NCBI GenBank assembly: GCA_000499405.2
Contig: HG738137.1
Span: forward strand, 17,940,581 to 18,004,580
Origin: Onchocerca volvulus
Lineage: Eukaryota > Nematoda > Chromadorea > Rhabditida > Onchocercidae
DNA length: 64,000 nucleotides
Reading direction: 5' to 3'
In this document: one piece after another, positions 1-12,636 of the stretch
Layout of the letters: each line of letters begins with the position of its first letter
How positions within the stretch are numbered: position 1 is the first letter of the stretch
Position numbers and translations under genes: made by a program
Notes under the pieces: model-generated
What the model saw: the letters and a program-made list of their open reading frames with translations, nothing else
Database searches by the model: none
What the model was told of the DNA's origin: nothing

Positions 1-134
1 GATTTCATTAGAACTGGATAAATATTATCTATTCACATATTTTATTATTTTTGAACTTTCTGATTTGTGTCATAACTTTTTTAGCTGACTAATAAGTTTA
101 TTGTTGATAATAAATATGTATGTTGTGTTTGCAG

Positions 135-859
135 ATTGATAAGTCTAGGCATCATGACTTATTGGATGTGATCTGGTTGGAAGTATTGATGGCTGTGATA
201 GGCCAACAATTCGGTAAATATACAGCAGATATATGTGGTGTGGTTGTCAATATAAGAAATAAAGGATCTAAGGTAAGTCTTTATATTCTTTTGAACTGTG
301 TCAATAGTCAGTAAGCCAATTTTATTATTTTTAGATCAGTATTTGGACAACAGATTGTAACAACGATGAGTCAAATTGCAAAATTGGGTAATTTTCTTCT
401 TTTTTTATATTGTTCTTTGAAAAGACAAATTTTAATATATATGAAACTTTTTTGAAGGTATGTTATAATCTTATATAGTGTGATAGAATAAGTTGAAGTA
501 TAATCCAGCTGTTTGGAAGATTAAGGATCTGATCCGGTCTCGGATTTACACATTATTCATTTTACTGCTGTACTATTATTAGCTGAAAGTTATGCCAGGC
601 CAGCAATTGTAGAAATGTACTATTTGAGTAATGCATTGCTTTTTTAGTGACTTTAGAAAAGGAAATTTGATTATCTGAATGAGATATTTTTCATCTTTTT
701 TGTAGAGAAATATTGAAGCAAAAGTTAATAAACCCGGATATCGATTCGAAAATTCAGCGACCAATATTTGATGTGCTTCGCTATGAAGATCACCAAGAAG
801 TGCAGAATAAGAGTTCTAGTTCAGTGAAAGCCAAGCATATCATTACAGCTTCCGATTAA
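135..859 (+). CDS. eIF4E: Eukaryotic translation initiation factor 4E (eIF4E family), 3' part only
   Basis: C-terminal part of an mRNA cap-binding protein that recruits capped mRNA to the ribosome in the cytoplasm. Three exons are visible: 135-272, 335-387 and 706-859, with introns starting GTAAGT and GTAATT and phases that join cleanly to TAA at 857-859. The first exon carries the family core: a conserved Trp-Leu-Glu, then an Ile-Gly-x-x-Phe stretch, then the I-C-G-V-V-V-N-I-R-N-K-G run whose Arg/Lys contact the cap phosphates. The second starts with I-S-I-W-T, the continuation of that block. The last exon ends in a Ser-rich stretch followed by V-K-A-K-H, matching the usual C-terminal loop. 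The N-terminal exons with the cap-stacking tryptophans lie left of the window. Whether it is the ortholog of a particular nematode ife gene cannot be decided from this part. Confidence 0.88.
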
Positions 860-1263
860 TAGTATATTAAGCCTTATATGAAAGAAAATTATATATTTTA
901 TGTGCGGGTTTTATGTTTTTTTTTTTTCCGCACCATTATTAATGGGGATTGAAGTATATGTTTGTGATTTATGCAAAAAAAGTGTTTGTATTTTTCAAAG
1001 AAATTAAAAATTTTTTCTCTTTCAGACAGGCTCATTCAGATTTTTATTTGTTTCATTACAGTTTAATTTTTAAAAATAATATTACATTGTTGGGAAGAAA
1101 AGACGGAATGGTGTTGGGAAAGAACAAAAGAAAGATTCGGCAATTCAAACTGTGCTGGAAAGAATAATCGAAAATTTCAGATATTAAGCTATGAAAGTTG
1201 CTGAATAAGCAGTAGTGTGGATGTGAGTTTATATATTTGTATGTGTGTATGCTTGTTTGTGTG

Positions 1264-1335
<72 letters not shown>

Positions 1336-2416
1336 TATATGTATGTATATGCATGTGCATACTTGTGTATGCTTATGTGTAAATGAATGTATGTAAATGG
1401 TTTGGATGGTTTTGGACATTTTGGAATGTTTTTTTAAATAAGTTTGGTGTGCTGTTATGATAATGTATTTCTGAAGCATTTTTTGTTATGAAATGTTGTG
1501 TAACACAAGATATTAACAATAAATGTTAGAATGGTTGGTTGAATATTATGAAAAGATTATTACCCATTTAATAAAATGATAATATATCATATTTTGCAAA
1601 TTATGAAAAAAAAGTGCGTTAGTCCATATTGCTAATATTTTTATTATAGTTTATTAATATTATTACTACTATTAATTCTTATTATTATTTTGTAATATTG
1701 CCATCATTAATTTGTTATCATTATTAAGATATTAACATTTGTTTACTTCATTTTCGAATGAAAAAAGCGAAAGGTGGAGTTCAGTACAGGGGTTTAAACC
1801 TTTTCCACGTTTATAAGATGGTGTAGGAAATACAAAACGACAACCTGCCCTCCTATTAAAGCGGAATCTCTCTCTCTCTCTTTCTCTCTCTCTCTGTCTC
1901 ATAAATTTACTGGTTTTATACCTTTTTCCATTTTTTTAGTCGTTTAACGGAGTGTTGCCATCATTACTGGTTTAACATATATTGTTCTTCATTCGAAATT
2001 GTATTGGTTGGATGAATCAATCAATTAAACATCTATGAAAATCTACGTTATGCTAAAATATCATCCGTTGCTCTTATAATATTTTATCACTGATATGTTA
2101 AGATAGTATGTGCATTGGCTTGTTGAGATTTCAATGATCGATATACTAAGCATAGGCTTACGTATCTTTTAGATATGTATATCAAAGTGAATTGTATATT
2201 GATTTTTGCGATACAATCCAAGAAGGGACTGAAAGTTGAGGATTAGGCATTTCGATGGTTCGAGAGCTTTAAGCCGGATAATTTTAAAAGTTGTTTTGAA
2301 ATAAGACATTTCGAATTTTTTTCGGTAAATAATATTCAGGCTTGCTCGGAAGGAATTCGATGTTGTTGTTACAATACTGACTATTACTTATGTTTAATAA
2401 ATCGATTGATATGTGT
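860..2416. other. Intergenic interval between eIF4E and PEX3
   Basis: No coding exon seen. It holds the likely eIF4E 3' UTR, with a possible poly(A) signal AATAAA at 1518-1523, a long (GT)n microsatellite, and a short TC-rich tract near 1867-1897. The promoter of the next gene should lie on the right side, but no clear motif stands out. Confidence 0.6.
1257..1328. repeat. (GT)n microsatellite
   Basis: About 36 nearly perfect GT units with one C interruption, flanked by degenerate TATG/TGTA repeats on the right. The minus-strand open frame across it (a run of Thr-His) is a by-product of the repeat and not a gene. Confidence 0.97.
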
Positions 2417-2422
2417 TTTCAG
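2414..2422 (+). promoter_or_regulatory. Likely spliced-leader trans-splice acceptor for PEX3
   Basis: A pyrimidine-rich acceptor ending in TTTTCAG lies four bases upstream of the PEX3 ATG (2427), and no coding exon precedes it. In nematodes this arrangement is typical of SL trans-splicing. Inferred from sequence only. Confidence 0.6.
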
Positions 2423-2426
2423 CAAG

Positions 2427-5400
2427 ATGTCAGGTATATGGGATTTCGTGAAACGACATCGTGGCAAGATTGTTGCTGGAGCAGTTGTAGCTGGAGGAGC
2501 ATTCGTTATTCAACAAGCTTGGCAAAATCCTTCGCTACAGTTTTTCAGTTCTAGATGGAATCGTGATCGAGAATTCATCCGGAATCAGCTGAAAGTTAGT
2601 GAAAATTATGTTATTTTTGCATTCATTTTATCTATATATCTCTATACTTCCGTTTTTTTTTTCGGTTTTGGAATTTTATCTTGTTTTATTTCGATTTGAA
2701 TACCTGATTCTAGTCGCATACAGGCTAGACGGCATTACATTTATGATACGCAACATCGAACATGTGATGCTTCAATCCTCGATTTATTGCCAGGCATAGC
2801 GAAACGTATAGAATCATATTTTGATGTAGAAACATTAATTAAGGACCTCAAAAATAACAAGGAACTCAGCAAGGAACAGCGAATCATCCAATGGCAGGAT
2901 ATTAAGGTATTGTTATTATATAGAGACTTACATTTTATAGTTCAACGGACATATTTACACAGTTTGTTGTCGTCCACCACATCACTTAAAAGTTCTTAAA
3001 CTGAAATTAAGATAATCAAGAAATAAACCAAAAGTGGATAATCCAAAATGTTTTGACAGTCACAAACAAAAACCACACTTTTACTGCTACTACTAAACAC
3101 TCTTTACTCTTTACTACTAGTACCAAAACTTTAAAAAAAAATAAATAAATAATTTAAAACTGAAAAAAAAAAACTAAAAAAACAAATTAACCATTGTATC
3201 CTTCTGTACACTTTCTTCGGAATCTGAGGTCCTATTTTTACAGTATAAAGAAACGGTTGAAATTTATCGGATGATTCTCTTACAATTTTTGCTTTATCTT
3301 TGTAAATTTAATTCTTTAATGACATAACTCTTCAACCTTTTAATTAAGAGCCTTGCTATTAATAAAAATAGTGTATCAGTATTTCATTACTACAAAATTA
3401 ATCATCGGCCATTTAGTTACATTGTCTCCATAGTAGTATGTATTTATTTCATCTTTATACTCATCTTTCATCTCTCTATACTTATTTATAATGAATTCTT
3501 ATTTTAACTTAATACTGTGTTTTATCTTTATATTATTATAATAATATGGTGAAAATGATATGATAGTGGGATGAAGTTATTTGAATTTTGCAAATGCTTT
3601 TTTATAGGTAAAAGCAATTGGACGAATGGTTGCAGTTGCTTATGCATTCTCCTTAATTACTGTGATATTGAAATGTCAGATTTCAATTTTAGCATCTCAA
3701 CTTTGCTCATCTCTTACGGAAAAAGAAGATAATTGGTGAGTGCTATCAGATTAACTAACAAATCAAAGTTTTCAAAATGTCTTTCTCCATAAAAAATTGT
3801 TGATTAAAGCATTGAACAGTTTGAAGTGTTCAATGCTTCAACAGAATTTCGGTAATATTTTAGTAGATTTTGCATGTAAAGTGAAAGATAGTAATAATCA
3901 TGATAGGTGGAATGATGATGATGAGCAGAGAAGTCTTCGTCAGAATACTAAAGCATTAGATCTCATTTGCTTGTTTATATTGTTCTATTTCAAGCAAATA
4001 TACTGGAGTGAATCTTTATTAATTTTTTGTTAGCTTAAACTTTTTGTTGTTCAGATTTATAATCATCTTCACTGATTGTTTGCAGGTGGAATCATTACTT
4101 ACCCGAAAATCTTAAATTCAGTACTTCACTAATGCATCTAACTTCTTCCCAAAAAAGCACTATCAATCCTTCTTCACAGCAAATTTTCATGAGATGTTGC
4201 CAGTATTTCATATCTACAGGTACGGCTTCATCGAATTTTAACTATTTTAATATCTTTGCCATCAATGAGTGTTTATTGAAGTCGCAACTCTTTCATATAG
4301 TCGATGAAATTCGTAGTCTAAAAAGTTAAGCTACCTCATATTACTTTCAAAACCCCTTAATAATATTGTATAACAAAGATAACGCACTTGAAAGAAGAGT
4401 TATTACTTGGGATTGAAAATTAATTACTGTGAAATTACTTGATACTTTTTTATTTTATATATATATATGTATTTTTTTTTAATATCTTTTTGGAATAGGA
4501 AAATTTTCGCAAAAATTTATACATATATAAGTTACACTAATATTCTGAGAAGTTCCTTATTCGTATTTAATGGAGCATCAAGAACTGAATTTAACTTTTT
4601 ACCTATTTTTGACTACTCTGTCTATTTATGTATTAAATAACATGCTAAAAACCTCAAAATATATTATTTTTCAATAATCACTGTATTAATGTATTGATTT
4701 TGACTATGGGGACGCATTCCATTTATTTTTTGCGGAAGTTATGCATTTCAAAAATTTTAACTGGAACTTTATTTCTTTTATCCTCTTTAACAATTATTTC
4801 GAGTTCATAAATGCGACAAAATGCGAATAATATATAATTTGTGTGCTGTTACAAACAAACTCTATCAGGCTTGGATGATTTGTTGAAATGCATCGAAACT
4901 GTCAGCAAATCACAATTGGAAGAGTTGGAATTGAAAACACCAATTGATGGAGAACGCCTGAAGGCGATTTTGTTAAATCTCAAGCGAAGAATGGATTTGT
5001 TAGATTGTCGACATTTTTCATATCTCGTCGTACCAAAATATGCGAATAAGGTAATCGTTTCTATTACATTGCCTAATCGTGGCGATTTTATTCATCAGAT
5101 TTTTTCGAATCCCTCGAAATTTTGCATTTCAATCGACATTGTCACATGTATTCTGTTTTATATTTCCAGAATGGCTTTGCGGTACCAAATCTTGATCAAC
5201 TGGATGTGCTCCTGAGACGACTCGTTGAAATGTTAGAATCAACAAAATGCAAAGAAGTAACTTCATCGCTGGTCGATTTCTTCTTTGATGCCATTGTAAA
5301 CGTAAGTGAGAAATATTTCATTTTTTCTCTTTTAATCATTTAAGCAGAAGTTGACCAATATTTCATAAGTATTTTTATTGAATTTTCACTTGGAGGTTAG

Positions 5401-5701
5401 ACCTGTTGTCTATTTGCTTATCTTTAAAAGTAATTTCTTGATTTTGTTAGCACATAACAGAATTCTGTTCTGTTCATCATTATGCAAACGATTTTATTAT
5501 GCTACGCATAAATTTCAGTTTGTCAATCAGCATAATAATAATCAGGAGATGCCGATGGCAAAAGTACTACCTTTAATTACGGACAGTTTCCATACCTTAT
5601 CTCGAAGTGGTTTCGATTCACCAATACAAAATATTCTTTGTTCCACCGAATTGCATTCACTTTCTATGCATGTTTTTTCACTTCCTCCTGTTGAATTATG
5701 A
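2427..5701 (+). CDS. PEX3: Peroxisomal biogenesis factor 3 (PEX3)
   Basis: Membrane-anchored docking receptor for PEX19, which inserts peroxisomal membrane proteins. Seven exons: 2427-2594, 2724-2906, 3608-3735, 4086-4219, 4869-5050, 5170-5301, 5519-5701, giving about 369 aa (human PEX3 is about 373). The start M-S-G-I-W-D-F-V-K-R-H-R matches the family N terminus (W-x-F-x-K-R-H), followed by a single hydrophobic anchor at about residues 12-29. Exon 2 begins A-R-R-H-Y and carries R-T-C-D-A-S-I-L-D-L-L-P, the conserved block after the anchor; exon 7 carries the C-terminal P-x-A-K-V-L-P-L-I block. All exon phases close. A possible poly(A) signal, AATAAA, is at 5825-5830. Complete and unremarkable; the start is supported by the family N terminus and by the adjacent acceptor. 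Confidence 0.93.
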
Positions 5702-7046
5702 TAGTTTTCTTTATTTTTTTTTACATTTATTTGTTATTGTTTTTATGATTTAATGCTTTCATAGAGACAAATAGAAACGATTTCGCTTAACAATCAGTTC
5801 GTATATTTGATGAAACATTCTGAGAATAAACGATTGAGGAAAGTTCTTTCTCCGATATAGAAGACATACATATCTCTAGTCCTATCGAATTATGTTATTC
5901 TCTTCATTTCATTTTCTTCGAAATTATTCGTGCGGAATCACTCTAGCATCACATATCAGTTAAGAACCGGCGAAAATCATTTTAAGCGTGGTTGGTTTTA
6001 AGCTAAGAAATTTTCAGTATAATTTTCTTGTGTTACTAACTGTTAATTAGTAGAAGGAAAATTTTTGGAAAATTTCTTTGATGTGGTGGGAAAAGAAAAT
6101 TGTGATGTAAAAAAAAAAAAGTCCTAGTAAAGTAATAAACTCATGATTTCGCTAATTCATTTCCTCACTTTGTCTTACTTTTGAATCATGAAGTAGGCAT
6201 CAGTGAATTAAATAAGCTATAAGCTATTGTTTTTATGCGTCATTTAACTTTCACTATTTTACATTACTGATAATTATATATTATATTTAAGGTACTTATC
6301 TTTATTAATTAAATGTGCTACTTAATTAACTTAAATTTGACTCTATTTTGATTTTATAAAATGTTGCAAAGAAAGCTTCTGAAAAATATGCTCATCCTTG
6401 ACTTCTTGAAATGCAAACTGGGTGATCAATATGGACAATTGACTCATGTTTTAGAAGTATAATTTTAAATTTTGTAAAAATCCAAATTCATAAAAATTAT
6501 TGATCAAACGTGCGAAACGAGATTGGCAGAATATACTTTTTTTTTTCTAAAACATAAGTTAATCATCTTGAAAATATTTGTTTTCCACATATTTCAGATA
6601 GTCTAAGCTATTGATTCTGAACGCATCTTCTGTTATAATTTTTATAAATATTTCAGGTTGATCAGTAGTCTATGATTAGTTAAAAATGTATTCAGGATGA
6701 TCATTCAATCATTTTTTGCATTTTATACATTTTATACTTTGATAAATATGTACTGCATATTGTCGTTAATATCAATCTAATTTTTATGAAGACATTGTTT
6801 TCAATCTTTTATGTCTCATTAATGTTATAAGTTGAATCGCTGGAACTCTTCGCTTTAATTGCATTATTTCCAATGAATGAGAAGATGTGTTTGCATCCGA
6901 ATTTTTGGCCAAAATCATTGCTGAAGAAAGGAGAGATCTATGTAAAAGAATGAGTAAAGTTAACCTGTAGCTTTACATCATGATGAAAGCCACTGAAACT
7001 GAAATATCTAATTGTTATCATTTTGTTTGATCATTGAATTATGGTA
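5702..7046. other. Intergenic interval PEX3 to NDUFAF8-like gene
   Basis: AT-rich, with no open frame that resembles a protein family. Holds the presumed PEX3 3' end and the upstream region of the next gene. Confidence 0.55.
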
Positions 7047-7061
7047 ATTCCAGTTGTGGAT

Positions 7062-7484
7062 ATGCTCAATGAGCGAAAACTGAACAAATATGCAACATAT
7101 TTGAGCAAGTGTTCGCGTGAGGTGGGTGTACATTTTACCTCACTTCATGGTTTTACACCTGTCGGAAGATTTCCATCCATTGGTATTCATATGGATTTTC
7201 CATCTTTAAACATCGCTTGTAGTGCTGTCTGCTTTATTGAAACTTATTGAGGATATTTTTTCGGTCCAGTTTTGAGGGAAAAGGTTTACGTGAGGTAACG
7301 TGCCTTATTTTTATTGCGAGAAACAGAACAGAAATTTTAGGCAATCGATTACGGAAAGTGTGTTGGAGAGAAAGCCGGAAAAGTAACTCATTTGGCATGT
7401 CAACGTGAATTCGAATTACTACTAAAGTGTATTGAAAAACAGGTACAATATGTACGGTTGAAGAAGAATTTTTCCAATTCATGA
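7062..7484 (+). CDS. NDUFAF8: NDUFAF8-like mitochondrial complex I assembly factor
   Basis: Very small protein of about 67 aa in two exons, 7062-7121 and 7341-7484 (human NDUFAF8 is 74 aa). The family is a twin-cysteine CHCH-type factor that works with NDUFAF5 in assembling respiratory complex I. The pattern here is Y-x-x-x-L-S-K-C-S-R-E / A-I-D-Y-G-K-C-V, then C-Q-R-E-F-E-L-L-L-K-C, closely matching the human layout Ala-x-x-Tyr-Gly-Arg-Cys-Val and Cys-x-Arg-Glu-Phe-Glu-x-x-x-x-Cys. The exon join is phase 0 and falls inside the E-A-x-x-Y-G motif. The ATG at 7062 is preferred over an in-frame one at 7041, because a TTCCAG acceptor (probably for the spliced leader) lies between them. The stop could move slightly if a further intron starts at the GTACAA near 7442. 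Confidence 0.75.
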
Positions 7485-7739
7485 ATTCGTAATATTTCCT
7501 TCCCTTTAACCCTTTTAACCCCTCAGTTACTTATATAATTTCCTGTTTCATTTATTGAACTGCAATATAGCTTAAAAGTTGAAGTTTGGTCATTTCAAAA
7601 TTACAGAAGATAAGCTTGGAGAAATGAACAAATTTGAAGAAATTTTGAGATTCTTTGTCTAATTACAGTCCAGCAGGTCCTCCCTTGTTCGTTAATCAGA
7701 CTCAGTTTTCTAGAATATTCAGTCAGATTTATTGAGAGT

Positions 7740-7746
7740 TTTACAG
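7740..7746 (+). promoter_or_regulatory. Likely trans-splice acceptor for UTP23
   Basis: TTTTACAG ends 20 bases before the UTP23 start codon, about 260 bases after the stop of the NDUFAF8-like gene. The spacing would fit an intercistronic junction of a nematode operon. Inferred. Confidence 0.45.
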
Positions 7747-7766
7747 ATTCGGGTAGCTTCTACGAA

Positions 7767-9238
7767 ATGAAGATAAAACGATATAAACGAGCGAAACGTA
7801 TCATTTCCATTTATCGACATAACTTCGGTTTTGAATCACCTTATCAAGTTTTGCTTGATGGTACTTTCGCTATGGCTGCATTGCAAAATAAAATCAATCT
7901 ACGAGAACAAATGCCGAAATATTTAAATGCTGTAAACAATTTCTATTCATTTTCCAGAATAATTTTGTTATTGTCATTGTGCATATTTGATAATTGTACC
8001 GTATTCTGTTATTGCGGTTGTACTGTGTTACTTTAGTTTTATTGTATTACTTCTGGATTAACAATTTTAAGCATTTTGTTATTCTCATTGCTTTTTATCG
8101 CTCTCATCGTTATTGTTATGATGAATGTCAAGATTGTTTGATTTCCAAAATTCATTTTTATAATCTTCCAAGTTTAGGAAGTTGATATACGAGTAACCAA
8201 TTGTGTGCTTAAAGAGTTGGAAAAATTGGGATCTACATTGTACGGCGCATTGTATATTTGCAAACAGTTTGATGTAAGTCAGATCTTTTTTCCTCTTTTT
8301 TTTTTCTTTTAAATCGGAATGATTAATCCAGATTTACGCTGTGAAAACATACAATAGCGGCTTATTTTGCTTGTCAAAAACACTACTATTTAGCAAATTA
8401 GCGGCAGCAACTGCGCTTTACTAAGTAAATTTCTCGGAAATTTGATGACTAATGAAAACATGTTTCAGGTTGAATCTTGTCCTCATCAACCTACGCGAAC
8501 AGCAGTAGAGTGTATGAAACATATGGCTCGTCGAATGAAAAATAGAACAACGTACTTCTTTGCAACACAGGTAACGAATTAAAATATATCTTAATTTTCT
8601 CTTGATATAGATAATTTTTGAATTATAGGATAATGAACTCACGGAAGCCTTAAAGCAAATTCCGGGTATACCAATTTTGTTCATCAAATATAACTCAATT
8701 TTGATCGATAAACCCAGTCAGGCTACTATTCAGGTTAACTATTTATTATTTAGTTTCATCAATTATTTTTAAATTATTCATACAATTTACGTTCTCTGTG
8801 GAAAAATATATTTATCTTCCGAACTTTTCACACCCATCTAGGCAGTTTTATTTACATAATAAGTTGAGGAATTAGTAAATAAATTTGAATATCAAAATAA
8901 ATACTAAATTTGAAAGTTCTGAGCTTTGTGACATGAATTCAAATATGCAAATGTATATTAGAAAGACTAAAAGACTTTTATCTAGTCTTTTCTAGGAAAT
9001 CGAAAAGCCGAAAGATGAACTGCTTGAAATAAATGAATTAAAAAAAGCGATATTTGGTGAATCTGAAAAGCCGAGACGGAAGCGGAAAGGCCCAAAAGGA
9101 CCGAATCCCCTTTCAGTTAAGAAGAAAAAGAAAAAAATCCGGTTGACTAGTACTGACCAGAAATTAAGATCAAGTACAAAAGCTGCCGCTTCCAAGAGAC
9201 GTCGCCGCCGGAAAAAGAAGAAAGGAAGCGAGGGATAG
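7767..9238 (+). CDS. UTP23: rRNA-processing protein UTP23
   Basis: Nucleolar small-subunit processome factor with a PIN-like fold, needed for early 18S rRNA processing. Five exons: 7767-7931, 8178-8273, 8469-8570, 8629-8733, 8996-9238, about 236 aa (human 249). The start M-K-I-K-R-Y-K-R-A-K, then N-F-G-F-x-x-P-Y-Q-V-L-L-D-G-T-F (residues about 20-35), is the family signature. A Cys/His cluster follows (C-V-L-K-E-L-E, then C-P-H-Q), matching the zinc-knuckle region, and A-T-Q-D-N-E-L sits at about residue 118. The tail has G-P-N-P-L-S and is very rich in Lys/Arg, as in homologs (nucleolar targeting). A tight poly(A) signal, AATAAA, is at 9293-9298. Confidence 0.93.
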
Positions 9239-12200
9239 TAGATACAAGCTTTTACAGTTAAAATGTGCCTTTGTGTTGCTCTTTTGGTTCAAAATAAATT
9301 TTTTGCAGTGAAATCTTAATTCTGATATTTTCTTCTCTTTGCAAATTTCCACATCACTTCTTTCATTTTTTTTTCCTTATCGAATTTTATCGTTTCAAAT
9401 CGTCTGTCAAGATGAGCTCGAGCTTCAAATTAAATAGCATTTGTCACTTATGCATTATGCGGATCCTCTTTGTTTTCCCGTCTTTTTTGTCATCATTATG
9501 AAGTAGAACAAAGTTTAGAAAACTTAAATTAAAATAGTTACTTTATGTTGAAACGAAACTACCTATATCCGGACACAGAGAGAATAGAAATAAGTTGGAA
9601 TGAGGAGTAGCTGTTTGATCAGACAAGCTATAGCTCATGGGAATTAATACTTCAGTTCTTGTTACCCAAAGACTCGGTTCTTCCTGCCGTTATGGTCAAA
9701 AATGTGAATGATGTAAACAACGCAGTTTTTACATGCTTCGCCGTTTACGTTTCATTAAGTTGAACTGCTAAAAATTTCCAGATAATTTACTTATCTAGTT
9801 TGTTGGTTTATTTGAGGAATGAATCTCGTGTGATTTTGATGTGAAATTCGGACTGCTCGATTTGTCGATGGATCATTTAGTTTATCATAATTTATCTGAG
9901 CCAAATTCCAATTTTCCTCCATTAATAAGTTTACATATAACGGTGATACTGGAAATATGTCCTCTGATAGAGGATATATTTTTTCCTGTTTTCTATATAT
10001 TATCATTAAGGGATTATGAATTAGTGTTATGGATTTCTTCTTGAATATGTTTACTTTTTTAGCAATCTCTTCTTTTCTTAGCAAATAAGGCTAGCCAAGT
10101 CTTTTTGGATTATTTGATTTCCTCTAAACAGTCCTATCACATCTCATTCAATTCGATACCAATGATAGGACAATAGTGCTGCTTTACCCATTCTAATTAT
10201 CAATGATTGGATCGTTTAGTGCAAATGTATCGCATCGTAATTGATGTGAATGATTCATTCGGTGTCGAATACAACGATATGTGTGGACTTACCGAACGAT
10301 GTCATTACTCTTCTTAGCCATCTAATTAATAACATTAGTTGAATAATTTACGTGCAGCCAGTTGGTCGCAATACAGTTCGATATTTTCTAATGTTCTTTA
10401 CAATTAAAGGGATAACGATTTAATCGTTCCTGCTGTTCTTGTCAAAGATTTTCTCGTCTTACTTGCAATTCAAGTCGCAAGATAACGATCCAATTATTCC
10501 CGCCTCTTCAGTGATTTTTACGAAAAGCAGATTTTCGAAGAAATTATTTATTGTCAAATATATACGACAAATTATTGCATTTTGTGGAATTATGATTTTT
10601 TATCTTCTTTTATAATTTCAGTCTGTCAATTAAAAAATGAAGAATTTGTGATATAAGAGATACTTTGTTATTATATTTTAATTTCATTTATGATTAATTA
10701 TCCATTACTATCAATTCATTTTGCTCAGACAAGAACAGCACTCCTCACTATGCTCTGAAATTATTTCCTGATGTGTTTTATCATCTCAGATTTGCGAAAT
10801 CATTGCTGAATTAGAAAATCGGAAAAGCTAGCAGAAAAATCGCAAGAAAATCGATCTCATAGAATTTCTAACACTAATTCTTTCTTGTCTTATCTACTTC
10901 TCATTTACCATTCGATTTTAAATTTAGATTTCAGATTTCAAAGATAATTCAAGAATGAATTTTAAAATTCTGAACATTATGTTCGAAGATCATTGCTAAA
11001 TTCCACTGATTGCTAATTATTGAATCAAAATGCATTGCATTGATTCTTTGAGATTTTCCTTCTCTATTTTGCTTTTATCATTTGAGTTATTTGCATGATT
11101 TAAGAGACAAATATTTTTTGCTTGTATATCTAAAGAAGAAATGCTGCGGCTAGGCTAATTCAAATTCACTTGGCTCATATACTTGGCATTTTTCATTAAA
11201 TGTTGGCTTCTTATTTTTCATCCATCGTTTTGAGCCAAAAAGGAGGCTTTGCTCGTGTTTTGTCGGATACATACATTATAGCGCTATAAAACAAAATTCT
11301 GAAATGTAATATCAGTTTGTATCACATGTTCTTTGCTCGCTATTTTTGGATAAATAAATCTTATTATTCTTTGAAATAAATAAATTAATTAATTAATCTT
11401 AATGCAAATCAAATATAATTTATTTATAATATATCTTTTCTCATCACAAATTTGAGTAAATAAATTTTATCATCTTTCTAATCTTACTCTTTTCTTAATA
11501 TTTGAAACTTTATCACTTGCTGATAAGAAACTTCTTCATCACTGAGGTCTCCCGGTAAACTTTTAAATGTAACCATAGCTATTTTTCTTACAGAAATCAA
11601 TAAAAGACATTGTATCACGAATGAATTTGCATGATGCATGTTATTTGGAATCTAGATAAAATATGCATGCGTTTGCATGTCGTGCATGTGCATGTTATGT
11701 TTGTGCAAGCAAAAAAAGCATTCGATAATAGGTGCACACTTCCATTTAAAAATTGCTTTTATTTGATTGTGCGCATAATGTATTATGGTTTTGATATTAA
11801 TTGTGGTACTTTGTTTCATTTTTTTTTTCCAATTTTTTATTCATCATAATAAAGCAAATCAAAATGGGGTTAAAGGTCAATCCAGAGCCACTTTTACGTT
11901 CATTTTAGCAAATCCAATTCTGAAAAATTATCCTTAATTAATTAAATTTAATATGCGATATTGCATTGTAACCGGTTAATTCTTAAATCAGTCAATCAAA
12001 ATTTTTAAAATGATTTTTTTTTTGGTCAAAATTTTTAAAATTTTCATATTTTGAAATAAACAGCACATAATTGTATCTTTTCAATGATATCAAATTAGTT
12101 AGGCTATGTGTTTTCATATGCTAATGTAGTATTTAATTAATTAATTTTATTTTCATGACTAATTTATCATAATAATGGCGATTATCAGCTACAACTCTTA

Positions 12201-12568
12201 GTTTGAGTCTTATCAGTACTAGTAGGAATATTTGTTTTAACTGAACAATAAGCTGATGAAGTGCTATTTTTGGAAAAATTATAGGGTAAGTGATGTCAGC
12301 TTAATGAGATTATGATGCTAATTATCTCAGGAAAAATCAATCAATCTTCAATATGTTAGAAATACGGATAGAATTGCTATTCGCTCTGATATTTTAACAA
12401 AAACATGAATTATCTGTGCAGAGAAAAATTTTGACTAGTTTTTTTTTTTTTTTTTTAAAACAAAAAGAAAAATACGAATTTTAATTACTTTAATTTTATA
12501 AATATTTGAGATTTGAATTTAGTTCACATACGAATTAATTTTTGGCACGAAAATTGCAATTAGACTAG

Positions 12569-12636
12569 ATCCTTCGCTTCTTAATTATTAATATTCTTTG
12601 CTTCTTAATTACTGATGTCCTTCGCTCCTTAATTAT
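12569..12636. repeat. Three-unit short tandem repeat
   Basis: Three imperfect units of about 30 bp built on (T)CCTTCGCTTCTTAATTA. Confidence 0.8.

Noticed and set aside
1189..1479. 97-codon minus-strand open frame with a long Thr-His run
   Set aside because: It is simply the translation of the (GT)n microsatellite.
9841..10084. Overlapping open frames of 67 and 97 codons on both strands
   Set aside because: Neither resembles a protein family nor has splice signals; both overlap in AT-rich desert DNA.
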